A DNA stretch of 12,975 nucleotides from Syntrophobacterales bacterium (GCA_017881765.1 JADGQN010000094.1:1-12975), one strand, 5' to 3'. Positions 1 to 7,929 are shown, counted from the stretch's first letter. Notes: generated from the letters alone by a model not told the origin. Made by a program: numbers and translations.

Positions 1-133
1 GGTCTACCGTCTTTATCGCCTTTCGCATAGCATGGCGTGCCTTGTTGGAGTGCCCGATAGGATTGGAGATGAACGTAAAATCGAGCACTCTCTGTATACC
101 TGCCTTGTTGACGCGAGCCTTGAGATGATTCAT
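1..133 (-). CDS. Possible partial hypothetical protein, cut by left edge
   Basis: Reading the minus strand leftward from an ATG at 133-131 gives 44 codons without a stop to the window edge. The visible start is MNHLKARVNKAG and a later stretch reads FTFISNPIGHSNKARH. About 62 percent of third codon positions are G or C in this frame, against about half in the competing plus-strand frame. The minus frame is also free of the heptamer repeats that begin at 151. A GTG three codons upstream (142-140) is an alternative start. No clear Shine-Dalgarno sequence precedes either. It would be divergent from rarA. I do not recognise the protein and propose no function. The stretch is too short to exclude a chance open frame. 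Confidence 0.33.
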   Translation of the reverse strand, partial: MNHLKARVNKAGIQRVLDFTFISNPIGHSNKARHAMRKAIKTVD

Positions 134-150
134 GTTCCGCACAATTTCAC

Positions 151-186
151 GTTGCGAGTTACGAGTTCCGTGTTACGAGTTAACGA
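151..186. repeat. Degenerate heptamer tandem array (GTTACGA type)
   Basis: Four heptamers and one 8-base unit follow head to tail, consensus GTTACGA with variants GTTGCGA and GTTCCGT. The array lies between the putative left-edge gene and rarA. It is not a CRISPR: units are contiguous and have no spacers. Confidence 0.75.
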
Positions 187-242
187 CTTTCAAGCCGGGC
201 ACCTGATCGCCTTGCAGGCTTTCCTAACCTGTAACGGTTTTC

Positions 243-272
243 CTATACACTATACACCAAACACTAAACACC
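243..272. repeat. Second heptamer array (CTATACA type)
   Basis: Four contiguous heptamers of consensus CYAWACA (CTATACA twice, then CCAAACA and CTAAACA) end in CC. The unit differs from the array at 151-186 but has the same length, and both lie in the same gap upstream of rarA. The remaining bases of the gap (187-242 and 273-327) show nothing I can name apart from a T6 run at about 281-286. Confidence 0.7.
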
Positions 273-327
273 GGCACCCTCTTTTTTCACAAAGAATGCT
301 ATCCGGGCCTTTGAGTGGAGCACCTCC

Positions 328-357
328 TTGAAAAAAGGCGCGGTAAGCTGGTATATT
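328..357 (+). promoter_or_regulatory. Candidate sigma70-type promoter for the rarA operon
   Basis: TTGAAA (328-333) is followed after 18 bases by TATATT (352-357), a fair match to -35 and -10 elements. Transcription would start near 363-365, only a few bases before the rarA ATG at 368, so the message would be almost leaderless and would largely exclude the TAAGG at 359-363. The match may be coincidental. Confidence 0.35.
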
Positions 358-367
358 GTAAGGCGTT

Positions 368-1690
368 ATGGAGCTATTTGAGCAAGAGTTTGTGAAAAAG
401 GAGCTGAAGAAGCCTCTCGCCGACAGGATGCGGCCGAAGACTCTTGAAGAGTTTGTCGGCCAGGAACATCTCATGGGCGAGGGCAAACTCCTCAAGACGC
501 TGCTCGATCGGCAGGATATCCCAAGCCTGATATTCTGGGGGCCCTCGGGAACCGGCAAGACGAGCCTCGGATTCTTGATAGGAAAGGCTCTCCGGCTGCC
601 TTTTGTGGCGCTCAGCGCGGTCAATATCGGCATCAAAGAGGTAAAGGATGTCATTCAAAAGGGGAAACACCAGAAACTTATTCTCTTCATCGACGAATTC
701 CACAGGTTTAATAAACTCCAGCAAGACACGTTTCTCCCTCACGTCGAGAATGGGGATATCATACTGATCGGAGCCACAACGGAGAACCCCTCCTTTGAAA
801 TCATCGCTCCCCTCATCTCGCGCATGCGGGTGGTTACGCTCAACCCTCTTACCGACAAGGACATAGAAAAGATAGTGAAGAGGGCGTTGAAGGAGGACAG
901 TGAACTTGCCGGCGTTCCGCCCGTGATCGGCGATGATGTGCTCGAAGAGCTCTCTTCCCTCGCCATGGGAGATGCAAGGAAGGCCCTCAATCTGCTGGAA
1001 GTCTGCTACAAAATGGCGTCCCAGAGAGACGAGAAGGCTCCGGTGATTGACCATACGACGGTTAGGGAAGGCTACCAGAAGAAGATCCTGGTCTACGACA
1101 AGAAAGGTGAGTATCATTATGATCTGATCAGCGCCCTGCACAAGAGTCTCAGGGGGTCTGATCCCGATGCTTCGCTTTACTGGCTGGCCCGCATGATCGA
1201 GTCGGGTGAGGATCCGCTTTACATAGCCAGGCGCATGGTGAGATTTGCCTCCGAAGACGTAGGCAATGCCGACCCTTTTGCGCTTTCGCTTACCATGTCG
1301 TGCATGGAAGCATTCAAGTTCATCGGCCCGCCTGAGGGATACCTGGCCCTCGCGCAGGCGGCTGTCTACCTTGCCCTTGCCGAGAAGAGTAACGCCATTT
1401 ACAAAGCATACGGCCAGGCTGAGCGGGATGTACGTGAGTTCCCCGAATGCCCGGTGCCTCTGCATCTTCGCAACGCACCGACAAAGCTGATGACGGAGTT
1501 GGGCTACGCCCGTGGTTACCTGTATCCCCATGATTTTGAGGGGGGAATCGTGGAACAGGAGTACATGCCTGATAAACTGCAGGGCAGGACTTACTACCAT
1601 CCTACGGACCGTGGCTTTGAGAAGAAACTGAAGGAATTTCTCGAAAGAGTGAAGAAGGTGCAAGGAATCGACGGAACGGGGAATCTATGA
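368..1690 (+). CDS. rarA: RarA/MgsA-type AAA+ recombination factor
   Basis: This 440-residue protein is a replication-associated recombination ATPase of the RarA/MgsA/WRNIP1 family, acting in the cytoplasm at stalled forks and single-strand gaps together with SSB and RecA. It shows the full AAA+ set: Walker A GPSGTGKT (58-65), Walker B LILFIDE (104-110), sensor 1 GATTENP (135-141), a candidate arginine finger SR (151-152) and sensor 2 GDARKALN (201-208). The C-terminal half carries the family tetramerisation region, with the typical YPHDFEGG and QEYMPD motifs. Length is normal for the family. The ATG at 368 is preceded by TAAGG four bases away and the protein begins close to the usual N terminus. 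It is the first gene of a tight plus-strand run and overlaps the next gene by four bases (ATGA). Family identity is secure; the biological role is from known homologues. Confidence 0.95.
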   Translation: MELFEQEFVKKELKKPLADRMRPKTLEEFVGQEHLMGEGKLLKTLLDRQDIPSLIFWGPSGTGKTSLGFLIGKALRLPFVALSAVNIGIKEVKDVIQKGKHQKLILFIDEFHRFNKLQQDTFLPHVENGDIILIGATTENPSFEIIAPLISRMRVVTLNPLTDKDIEKIVKRALKEDSELAGVPPVIGDDVLEELSSLAMGDARKALNLLEVCYKMASQRDEKAPVIDHTTVREGYQKKILVYDKKGEYHYDLISALHKSLRGSDPDASLYWLARMIESGEDPLYIARRMVRFASEDVGNADPFALSLTMSCMEAFKFIGPPEGYLALAQAAVYLALAEKSNAIYKAYGQAERDVREFPECPVPLHLRNAPTKLMTELGYARGYLYPHDFEGGIVEQEYMPDKLQGRTYYHPTDRGFEKKLKEFLERVKKVQGIDGTGNL

Positions 1691-2640
1691 AAAAGTTTTT
1701 CGTCAAGGATCTGGTCCGGGATACGGATGTCAACGATTACTTCATCGTCGTCAAGAAGGGCACCTATCTCAGCAGGAACAATACGAAATATATGACCCTT
1801 CGTCTGAAGGATCGGACAGGCTCCATCGAAGGGAGAGTCTGGGAGCGGGTGGACGAACTGGGGAAGGGCTTCGAACGTAACGATCTGGTCTACGTTGAAT
1901 CAAGGGCGAAGATGTACCAGGAGTCGCTGCAGCTCAACGTGACGAACATCCGGAAAGTGGAGCAGGAGCTTTCGACGGAACAGCTGAAGGAGTTCTACCC
2001 GGAGAGTGACTCCGGAAACATTGAGGTACAGAAGAGCTTCTTTGGGTTGGTTTCGGGATTGAAGAACCCTCATTTCAAGGCCCTTTTTGTTGAACTGGAG
2101 AAAAGGAAGGATTTGCTGGAGAGATTTTTTTTCCTCCCGGCTTCCATCGGGGTACATCACGTCTATATCGGGGGTCTCCTGGAGCACTCCGTGCATCTCG
2201 CCACTATGGCAAAAGGGATCGCACCGTTGACAAAAACGGATGAGGACCTGCTCGTCACGGGAAGCCTGCTGCATGATATCGGAAAGGTGGAAGAGTTGAC
2301 GATCAAAGGCGGGTTCGGCTATTCGGACAAAGGCAGACTTCTCGGTCACATAACGCTCGGTATCGGGCTTTGTGACGGGCTGATCGCGAATATCGACGGG
2401 TTTCCGGACTACCTGGGTGACGTGGTGAAGCACATCATACTGAGTCATCACGGGGAAGCTGAATGGGGATCGCCCAAAAAGCCGATGTGCCTGGAGGCAC
2501 TGGTGATACACTATCTGGATAATCTCAACGCCAAGGTTGTCGGCGTGAGAGAGCATATGCAAGAGAACATGGATGATGAAACATGGACGCAGTATCACAA
2601 GCTATTCGAATCGCGCTTTTACAAGCTTCCTGAAAGGTGA
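1687..2640 (+). CDS. OB-fold and HD-domain nuclease, YhaM-like
   Basis: The 317-residue protein resembles YhaM/CBF1-type 3'-5' exoribonucleases, which degrade RNA or single-stranded DNA with a metal-dependent HD domain. Residues about 10-90 form an OB-type nucleic-acid-binding domain (TLRLKDRTGSIEGRVW at 37-52). The HD domain covers about 155-300, with candidate metal ligands H167 (in LLEHSVHL), H196-D197 (LLHDIGK), H221 (GHITLG), H254-H255 (LSHHGE) and D278. All metal-binding positions look intact. The start ATG overlaps the rarA stop as ATGA, with GGGGA about five bases upstream, so translation is probably coupled to rarA. It lies between a fork-repair ATPase and an rRNA methyltransferase, consistent with general nucleic-acid housekeeping. 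Substrate preference, RNA or DNA, cannot be told from sequence. Confidence 0.85.
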   Translation: MKKFFVKDLVRDTDVNDYFIVVKKGTYLSRNNTKYMTLRLKDRTGSIEGRVWERVDELGKGFERNDLVYVESRAKMYQESLQLNVTNIRKVEQELSTEQLKEFYPESDSGNIEVQKSFFGLVSGLKNPHFKALFVELEKRKDLLERFFFLPASIGVHHVYIGGLLEHSVHLATMAKGIAPLTKTDEDLLVTGSLLHDIGKVEELTIKGGFGYSDKGRLLGHITLGIGLCDGLIANIDGFPDYLGDVVKHIILSHHGEAEWGSPKKPMCLEALVIHYLDNLNAKVVGVREHMQENMDDETWTQYHKLFESRFYKLPER

Positions 2641-2643
2641 ACC

Positions 2644-3381
2644 ATGGAAACACGAAGAATCTTTGTTGACAAGCTTAAGATGAAAAATGGCATGGTGGTC
2701 GTGACGGGACCGTATCAGAAGTATATCGTCACCGTTCTCCGGAAAGATGTCGGGGAGCGTGTCGATCTGATCGACGGGAAGGGCTATCTCTACCGCTGCG
2801 TCGTAAGCGGCATCAAGGGGAAAGAGCTTTACCTGCAGGTGGTGGATGTGGTGCACCATCCCGAGGAGAAGAGAGCCAAGGTAACGCTTTTTGTCAGTCC
2901 GATTAAAGGGCCGCGGATGGATTGGCTCGTTGAAAAGGCAACTGAGCTCGGGGTTGACCGGATCGTGCCCACGCTCTTCAAAAGGACTGTTATTAAAATG
3001 GACAACGGGCACATGGTGAAGCCGGAGAGATGGAGGAAAATCTGCATCGAGGCATCTCGCCAGTGTGGACGTTTTTCCGTCCCCGAGGTCACGGAACCGA
3101 TCCCTCTGCGCGGAATCCTGTCGTACATGGACCGCTTCAAACACAGATGGCTCTTATACGAAAAAGAGAGGAAACAGACTATCCGTGACGTTATGAACCC
3201 GCAGGTTAAGGGCGAGATATGCGTGGCTGTGGGGCCGGAAGGGGGCTTTGAGGAGGGTGAAGTTGCCTGGCTCGAAGAGCAGAACTTTATGCCTTTGACG
3301 CTGGGTGAGAACATTCTGAGAACGGAGACAACACCACTCGTTGTACTCTCGATCATTTTTTATGAGCTGAACATGCGATGA
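2644..3381 (+). CDS. rsmE: 16S rRNA (uracil1498-N3)-methyltransferase RsmE
   Basis: RsmE methylates N3 of U1498 in the decoding centre of 16S rRNA using S-adenosylmethionine. The 245-residue length is typical. An N-terminal PUA-like domain (about 1-72) precedes a SPOUT (trefoil-knot) methyltransferase domain. Family motifs are clear: VEKATELGVDRIVP (96-109), EASRQCGR (136-143), GPEGGF (197-202) and the knot sequence LGENILRTETT (220-230). The start ATG lies three bases after the preceding stop, with AAAGGTG at 2633-2639 as ribosome binding site. The end overlaps the next gene by four bases (ATGA). I see no missing key residue. Confidence 0.95.
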   Translation: METRRIFVDKLKMKNGMVVVTGPYQKYIVTVLRKDVGERVDLIDGKGYLYRCVVSGIKGKELYLQVVDVVHHPEEKRAKVTLFVSPIKGPRMDWLVEKATELGVDRIVPTLFKRTVIKMDNGHMVKPERWRKICIEASRQCGRFSVPEVTEPIPLRGILSYMDRFKHRWLLYEKERKQTIRDVMNPQVKGEICVAVGPEGGFEEGEVAWLEEQNFMPLTLGENILRTETTPLVVLSIIFYELNMR

Positions 3382-3824
3382 CCAGAGCGTCAAGTTTCGC
3401 AAGACTTTTCGCCTTTGTGGTCGATCTGGCCTTTCTATTCATAGTGCAGCTTCTTCTCTTTACGGCAGCCCTCGTCGGGCACGGGCTCTGGAGCGAGTCT
3501 GTGTCTTTCTCTCTCCTTTCCGCCAGGCTTATGGGGTTTTCTCCGGTGCTGACACTTGCTTTTGTTTTTGTGGTACTGTACTACTTCACGTACCTTACGG
3601 CCGATGGGGAGCAGACGATCGGGAAAAGCATTTTTGGAATCCGCGTTGTCACGCGGGACGGAGAGAATCTGGGACGGATCCGTGCTTGTATCCGATGCAT
3701 CTGTTACTGGTTTTCCGCACTTCCCTTTTTCCTCGGCTTCTTGATGGCATTTGTTTTCAGGGGGCATGCGTTGCATGATATCTTGTGCAGGACGATAGTT
3801 ATAAAGGTGCATGATGACTGGTAA
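3378..3824 (+). CDS. RDD family integral membrane protein
   Basis: This 148-residue protein has the hallmarks of the RDD family. An Arg and an Asp lie in the first membrane segment (RLFAFVVDLAF, 9-19), a conserved IGKSIFGIRVV stretch (81-91) follows, and there is a C-terminal HDILCRTIVI (133-142). Three hydrophobic segments are visible, at about 10-33, 50-74 and 105-127. RDD proteins are inner-membrane proteins of mostly unknown function; some are linked to ion or proton exchange, but nothing here allows a specific assignment. It starts in an ATGA overlap with rsmE and its end overlaps the next gene, so all are probably on one message. Pairing with the following membrane-anchored protein suggests a shared envelope role, which is inference. 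Confidence 0.85.
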   Translation: MTRASSFARLFAFVVDLAFLFIVQLLLFTAALVGHGLWSESVSFSLLSARLMGFSPVLTLAFVFVVLYYFTYLTADGEQTIGKSIFGIRVVTRDGENLGRIRACIRCICYWFSALPFFLGFLMAFVFRGHALHDILCRTIVIKVHDDW

Positions 3825-4482
3825 CCAGAATGGAAAGGCCGGTTGCGGCTGCCTCTTGTTTGTTGTGATCGTCTGCATGGTGCTCGCGGCGCTTCTCGTC
3901 CACCCTTTCTCTCTCAAAGTGCTCACGGGCCTGATGATCTATGAGGACAAGATGGTTCCGTCTGATGCCCTTTTGGTGCCCCGATTTCTCGAGGATAAGA
4001 ATGGCGAGCTCTATCAGGAAGCCTTCAGGGAGTTCTGGGCAGGCCACGGCAAGGTGATTTACGTGGAGGATGATCACGTTCTGGGCATGAGCGTCGCGGA
4101 GATCGTCGCGAAAATGGCAAAGCAGCGTGGTGTCAAAGAGGACATTGTAAAGAGGCTGGAGATGGGGTCTGCGGACAAGGCCGCTGTATCGAAGATGAAG
4201 GAAAGCCTGGCGCAGCTTGGCGTCAAGAAGGCGATCCTGGTCGTGCCTGAATATGCGTCCGAGAGATTCCACCTTCTCTTTGGCCACGGAGGGGCGGATG
4301 AGAAAACGATCTTCCTCGTAAAGCCGGTAACCGTCTCCTACTTCAAGAGAGAAAAATGGTGGGCAAATGAATTCTCCCGCGCTGCCTTGCAGCGTGAGCT
4401 TTATGCCCTTGGTTCATTCTACTTCAACCGGTTCAAGTATGGTCAGAGAAGTGAAGAGACGGGAAAAGATAAAGTAGGTTAA
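3814..4482 (+). CDS. Membrane-anchored YdcF/DUF218-like protein
   Basis: The protein is 222 residues from the ATG at 3814, or 223 from the tandem ATG at 3811. I prefer 3814 because AAAGGTG (3803-3809) is better spaced from it; either start overlaps the RDD gene. Numbering from 3811, a Cys-rich N terminus (GCGCLLFVVIVCMV, 11-24) leads a single transmembrane segment at about 14-32, and the rest is probably outside the cytoplasmic membrane. The body resembles the DUF218 (YdcF/SanA/ElyC) fold: PSDALLV (50-56), a helical region with MGSADKAAVSKM (118-129), then KKAILVVPEYASERFHLLF (139-157) and a WW-x-E element near 183. The usual GGG after the first strand is absent, so the assignment is moderate. 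The stop TAA (4480-4482) and the last Gly codon lie inside a GGTTAA hexamer array. Confidence 0.65.
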   Translation: MTGNQNGKAGCGCLLFVVIVCMVLAALLVHPFSLKVLTGLMIYEDKMVPSDALLVPRFLEDKNGELYQEAFREFWAGHGKVIYVEDDHVLGMSVAEIVAKMAKQRGVKEDIVKRLEMGSADKAAVSKMKESLAQLGVKKAILVVPEYASERFHLLFGHGGADEKTIFLVKPVTVSYFKREKWWANEFSRAALQRELYALGSFYFNRFKYGQRSEETGKDKVG

Positions 4483-4500
4483 GGTTGAGGTTAAGGTTAA
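4477..4500 (+). repeat. GGTTAA hexamer array overlapping a gene end
   Basis: Four head-to-tail hexamers, three GGTTAA and one GGTTGA, begin inside the last codons of the DUF218-like gene. A 16-base stretch (4487-4502) recurs exactly at 9256-9271, so this belongs to the same sequence family as the elements after trmFO and iclR. Between this array and the nonamers (4501-4603) I see only a weak 5-bp stem, TGGGA/TCCCA at 4524-4540. Confidence 0.8.
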
Positions 4501-4603
4501 GATCGAAAAACCCGACCAGGTAATGGGAAAAGAACTCCCAGCGTTACGGATGTAACAATTCAACAAACCCGCGACGCCGACAACAGGGCGAAGCAGAGAA
4601 GCC

Positions 4604-4648
4604 AGATAGACTAAATAGACCAAATGGACCAGATAGACTAGACGGACC
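4604..4648. repeat. Nonamer tandem array next to the dprA start
   Basis: Five contiguous 9-base units match the consensus ARAYRGACY and end four bases before the dprA ATG. Units differ at up to three positions. The array therefore fills the place where a ribosome binding site would be, and none is visible. A 9-base period is a multiple of three, so changes in unit number keep the reading frame. Confidence 0.85.
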
Positions 4649-4652
4649 AAAC

Positions 4653-5708
4653 ATGGAAGAATCCCTAGCTATTCTCGGCCTGGTGCGGATGCCGGGCATA
4701 CCCTATGAAAGGAAGAAAGAGATCCTCGAAGGATCGGAACGCGTTGCGTCGCTATTCGAAGGGAAGGGAAAGACCGGCGATCCGAAACTCCGCAAGAAGA
4801 TAGCCTCCTTTAAAGGCTTTGGAGTGATCGAGGATGAGCTGGCGAAGCTTCGGAAGATGGATGTACGGATCGTCTCTTTGCGCGAAGCTTCGTATCCGCC
4901 GCAGCTCAAATGCATCCCTGACCCGCCGCTGGCCTTTTACCTCAAGGGTTCGCTCTCCTTGCACGATCAGATGATGGCCATCGTCGGTTCGAGGAAGGCC
5001 ACCTTCGAGGGTATGAACCTCGCGGAGCGCATTGCAGAAACGCTTTCATCCCTTGGTGTCACTGTTGTTAGCGGCTTTGCGAGAGGTGTGGATTCGTCTG
5101 CCCACAGAGGTGCTCTCAGGGGGAAAGGGAAGACGGTGGCCGTTTTCGGATGCGGCATCGACATCTGCTATCCCGCTCAAAATCAGCATCTCTATGAAGA
5201 GGTGGCAGCGGACGGGTTGCTTCTCACGGAATACGGGCTGGGGGATCCGCCCCTGGCGCACCATTTTCCTGCGCGGAACCGCATAATCGCAGGTCTGGCT
5301 AAAGGCGTGCTGGTGATCGAGGCGACCTCAAGGAGCGGCTCTCTTATCACGGCGCGGCTTGCCCTTGAATATGGCAGAGAGGTGCTGGCAGTGCCGGGCA
5401 GGGTATTCGATGAGGAGTACAAAGGAGCGAACAACCTCATCAAACAGGGCGCGAGACTCGTAGAGGGCATGGAAGACATCATTGCTTCCTGCTTTCCGGG
5501 GTTGCACGTGAAAAGAGAAGAGAAACTTGCTATAGATGGAGATGAAGATTATATTTATGCGCTGATGGGGCTCAACAGAATTCATGTAGACGAGCTTGCG
5601 GCAAAAAGCGGGAAGGAGATCAAACAGCTGCTTGTCCTACTGACCAGGCTCGAGATGAAGGATCTAATCCGGCCGCTACCGGGCGGGTTTTATTTAAGGA
5701 AGGTGTGA
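4653..5708 (+). CDS. dprA: DNA processing protein DprA (Smf)
   Basis: DprA binds incoming single-stranded DNA and loads RecA during natural transformation; it is also widespread in bacteria not known to be competent. The 351-residue protein has an N-terminal helical region, a Rossmann-like DNA-binding core and a C-terminal winged-helix domain (about 295-350). Core motifs are MAIVGSRKAT (108-117), SGFARGVD (140-147), HFPARNRIIAGL (204-215) and SGSLITARLALEYG (228-241). The ATG at 4653 is the only possible start: the frame runs upstream to a TAA at 4521-4523 with no ATG, GTG or TTG between, and the product starts where the family does. No Shine-Dalgarno sequence is visible; the nonamer array occupies that place. 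topA follows after 7 bases, so the two are probably co-transcribed. Confidence 0.95.
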   Translation: MEESLAILGLVRMPGIPYERKKEILEGSERVASLFEGKGKTGDPKLRKKIASFKGFGVIEDELAKLRKMDVRIVSLREASYPPQLKCIPDPPLAFYLKGSLSLHDQMMAIVGSRKATFEGMNLAERIAETLSSLGVTVVSGFARGVDSSAHRGALRGKGKTVAVFGCGIDICYPAQNQHLYEEVAADGLLLTEYGLGDPPLAHHFPARNRIIAGLAKGVLVIEATSRSGSLITARLALEYGREVLAVPGRVFDEEYKGANNLIKQGARLVEGMEDIIASCFPGLHVKREEKLAIDGDEDYIYALMGLNRIHVDELAAKSGKEIKQLLVLLTRLEMKDLIRPLPGGFYLRKV

Positions 5709-5715
5709 TAGGCGT

Positions 5716-7929
5716 ATGGCGAAAAAATCATTATTAATCGTTGAGTCACCTACAAAGGTGAAAACACTTTCAAAGTTTCTGGGAAAGGACTTTACCATCA
5801 AAGCTACCTTTGGCCATATCAAGGACTTGCCAAAGAGCAAAATGGGAGTTGACGTAGATGAGGACTTTAAGCCTCACTTCGGACTGATCAAGGGCAAATC
5901 GAAAGTCGTCGAAGCGCTCAAGAAAGCGAGCGCAGAGGCTGACAGGATATATATAGGCTCAGACCCCGACCGGGAAGGAGAGGCGATTGCCTTTCACGTG
6001 GCCGAGGTAGTGGGCAAAAAGAAGCCGGTTAAGAGAGTACTCTTTAATGAGATCACGAAAAAGGCGGTGCTCGAAGCCCTGAAATCCCCTCAGGACCTGG
6101 ATGAATCAAAGTATGACGCCCAGAAAGCCCGGCGTATACTTGACCGTCTTGTTGGTTACCAGATCAGCCCCCTGCTGTGGGAAAGGGTGAAGTATGGCCT
6201 TTCAGCGGGCAGAGTCCAGTCTGTAGCGCTGAAGCTTGTCTGCGAGCGCCAGGAAGAGATCGATGCCTTTGTTAAAGAGGAGTACTGGACGATAGAAGGT
6301 ATTTTCAGGCTTCAGTCAGGTGATACTTTTGAAGCAAAACTGGAGAGGATCAATAACGCAAAGATAAAAATTCCCTCCAGACAAGAGACGGATAAACTGA
6401 AAGCCGAAGCGACGGGTAAGTCCTATACGCTCACCAAGGTGGAAGAAAAAGAGCGTGCTATCATGCCGCAGGCTGTTTTCAAGACAAGTAGCCTGCAGCA
6501 GGAGGCTTCCACAAAACTCCGGTTCTCGCCATCGAAGACTATGCTCATCGCACAGAAGTTGTACGAGGGCGTCGACCTCGGCGAAGGCACGACAACAGGT
6601 CTCATTACATACATGAGGACCGATTCGGTGCGGGTGGCTGATGAGGCATTGAAAGCAGTGCGAACGCTCATTGGCAAGCAGTTCGGGCCCGGGTATGTCC
6701 CTGAGAAACCGAATTTCTTCAAAAACAACAGGGCCGCTCAGGATGCTCACGAAGGCATACGGCCGTCGGATGTGACGCTCGATCCGGAAAGGGTGAAGCC
6801 ATACCTGGAGAAGGACCTCTTCTCACTTTACGATTTGATCTGGAAGCGGTTTGTGGCTTCTCAGATGGCGCGGCTGCGGCTCCAGCTCAAGACCGTGGAT
6901 GTGACGGGCGGGGACTACGTTTTCGTGGCCAGGGGCTCCACCGTGCTGTTTGATGGTTTTACAAAACTTTACGAAGTGGACAAGTCAGATGACGAGGAGG
7001 ACAAGAGCCTCCCGCCCATGCGTGAAGGCGAAACGGCAAGCCTCGTCGATCTGAAGGGCCATCAGCACTTCACGAACCCCCCTCCCTATTACTCAGAAGC
7101 CTCGTTGATCAAGACGCTGGAGGCGAAGGGCATAGGCAGACCTTCCACGTATGCCGCGACCGTGGGTACGATTCAGGAGAGAGAATACGTGAGTAGAGAC
7201 AGGGGAAGGCTTCTGGTAACCCCGCTGGGAAAGACGGTCAACGGTCTCGTCGTTGATTCGTTTCCGAGGATTGTCGATTATGATTTCACCGCAAAGATGG
7301 AAGAGGGGCTTGATCAGATCGAAGAAAAGGAAAAGGATTGGGTCGCTGAGCTGAACGAGTTTTACGCAGTATTCAAGGAGGAGATGTCCGCGGCAAAGCA
7401 GAAAATGAAGAACCTGAAAAAAGAGGAGCGGCCGACCGACATTATCTGCGACTCGTGCGGGAAACCGATGGTGCTCCGATGGGGTAGAAACGGCGAGTAC
7501 CTTGTGTGCACCGGTCGTCCGGAATGCAAGAATAAGAAGAACGTGGAAGTTGACAAAGATGGCAAGATGACGGTGCTGGAAGAGATTTTCCACGGGGTCT
7601 GTCCGACATGCGGCGGTAACCTCGTCGAAAAGACAGGGAGGTTCGGCAGGTTCATAGCGTGCAGCAACTATCCTGAGTGTAAGTTCACCAAGCCGGTTTC
7701 TCTTGGATTTCAGTGTCCTCTTGACGGATGTACCGGTGAGCTCGTGGAGCGGCGCTCGAAGAAGAAGAAGAAGTTTTACGGCTGCAGCAGGTACCCCGAA
7801 TGCACGTTCACCACGAGCTCAACGCCAAAAGAGGGCGTGTGCGAGAGCTGCGGGGCGCCGGTCGTGTTCGGCTCCAGAGGAACGACATTCTGTCTCCGGA
7901 AGGACTGCGGTTGGAAGTCAACGTCATAG
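5716..7929 (+). CDS. topA: DNA topoisomerase I (type IA), four zinc ribbons
   Basis: TopA relaxes negative supercoils by a transient 5'-phosphotyrosyl break. The N-terminal Toprim domain carries E10 and the SDPDREGEA motif with D83, D85 and E87. The catalytic tyrosine is Y299 in GLITYMRTDSVR. The H-E-GIRPSD element typical of the family follows, as does the SLIKTLEAKGIGRPSTYA stretch. The C terminus holds four Cys4-type zinc ribbons starting near C578, C629, C667 and C709; the third has a Lys-rich insertion and the fourth is short. Length (737) suits a type IA enzyme with this tail. The start ATG has AGGTG or AGG upstream across the dprA stop. The last 19 bases overlap the proposed trmFO start. 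dprA-topA-trmFO is a widely conserved gene order. Confidence 0.97.
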   Translation: MAKKSLLIVESPTKVKTLSKFLGKDFTIKATFGHIKDLPKSKMGVDVDEDFKPHFGLIKGKSKVVEALKKASAEADRIYIGSDPDREGEAIAFHVAEVVGKKKPVKRVLFNEITKKAVLEALKSPQDLDESKYDAQKARRILDRLVGYQISPLLWERVKYGLSAGRVQSVALKLVCERQEEIDAFVKEEYWTIEGIFRLQSGDTFEAKLERINNAKIKIPSRQETDKLKAEATGKSYTLTKVEEKERAIMPQAVFKTSSLQQEASTKLRFSPSKTMLIAQKLYEGVDLGEGTTTGLITYMRTDSVRVADEALKAVRTLIGKQFGPGYVPEKPNFFKNNRAAQDAHEGIRPSDVTLDPERVKPYLEKDLFSLYDLIWKRFVASQMARLRLQLKTVDVTGGDYVFVARGSTVLFDGFTKLYEVDKSDDEEDKSLPPMREGETASLVDLKGHQHFTNPPPYYSEASLIKTLEAKGIGRPSTYAATVGTIQEREYVSRDRGRLLVTPLGKTVNGLVVDSFPRIVDYDFTAKMEEGLDQIEEKEKDWVAELNEFYAVFKEEMSAAKQKMKNLKKEERPTDIICDSCGKPMVLRWGRNGEYLVCTGRPECKNKKNVEVDKDGKMTVLEEIFHGVCPTCGGNLVEKTGRFGRFIACSNYPECKFTKPVSLGFQCPLDGCTGELVERRSKKKKKFYGCSRYPECTFTTSSTPKEGVCESCGAPVVFGSRGTTFCLRKDCGWKSTS

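Noticed and set aside
32..331. Plus-strand 99-codon open frame
   Set aside because: It reads straight through both heptamer arrays, has no ribosome binding site, and its third-position bias is weaker than that of the overlapping minus frame.
374..1663. Long minus-strand open frame (429 codons) opposite rarA
   Set aside because: It is antisense to a complete, motif-rich rarA and has no recognisable domain of its own.
4477..4648. CRISPR array
   Set aside because: Units are 6 or 9 bases, contiguous and degenerate, with no spacers and no cas genes.
4414..4650. Minus-strand frame encoding a LVY/LVH-rich peptide
   Set aside because: The repeated tripeptide is simply the nonamer array read backwards; the rest is antisense to the DUF218-like gene.
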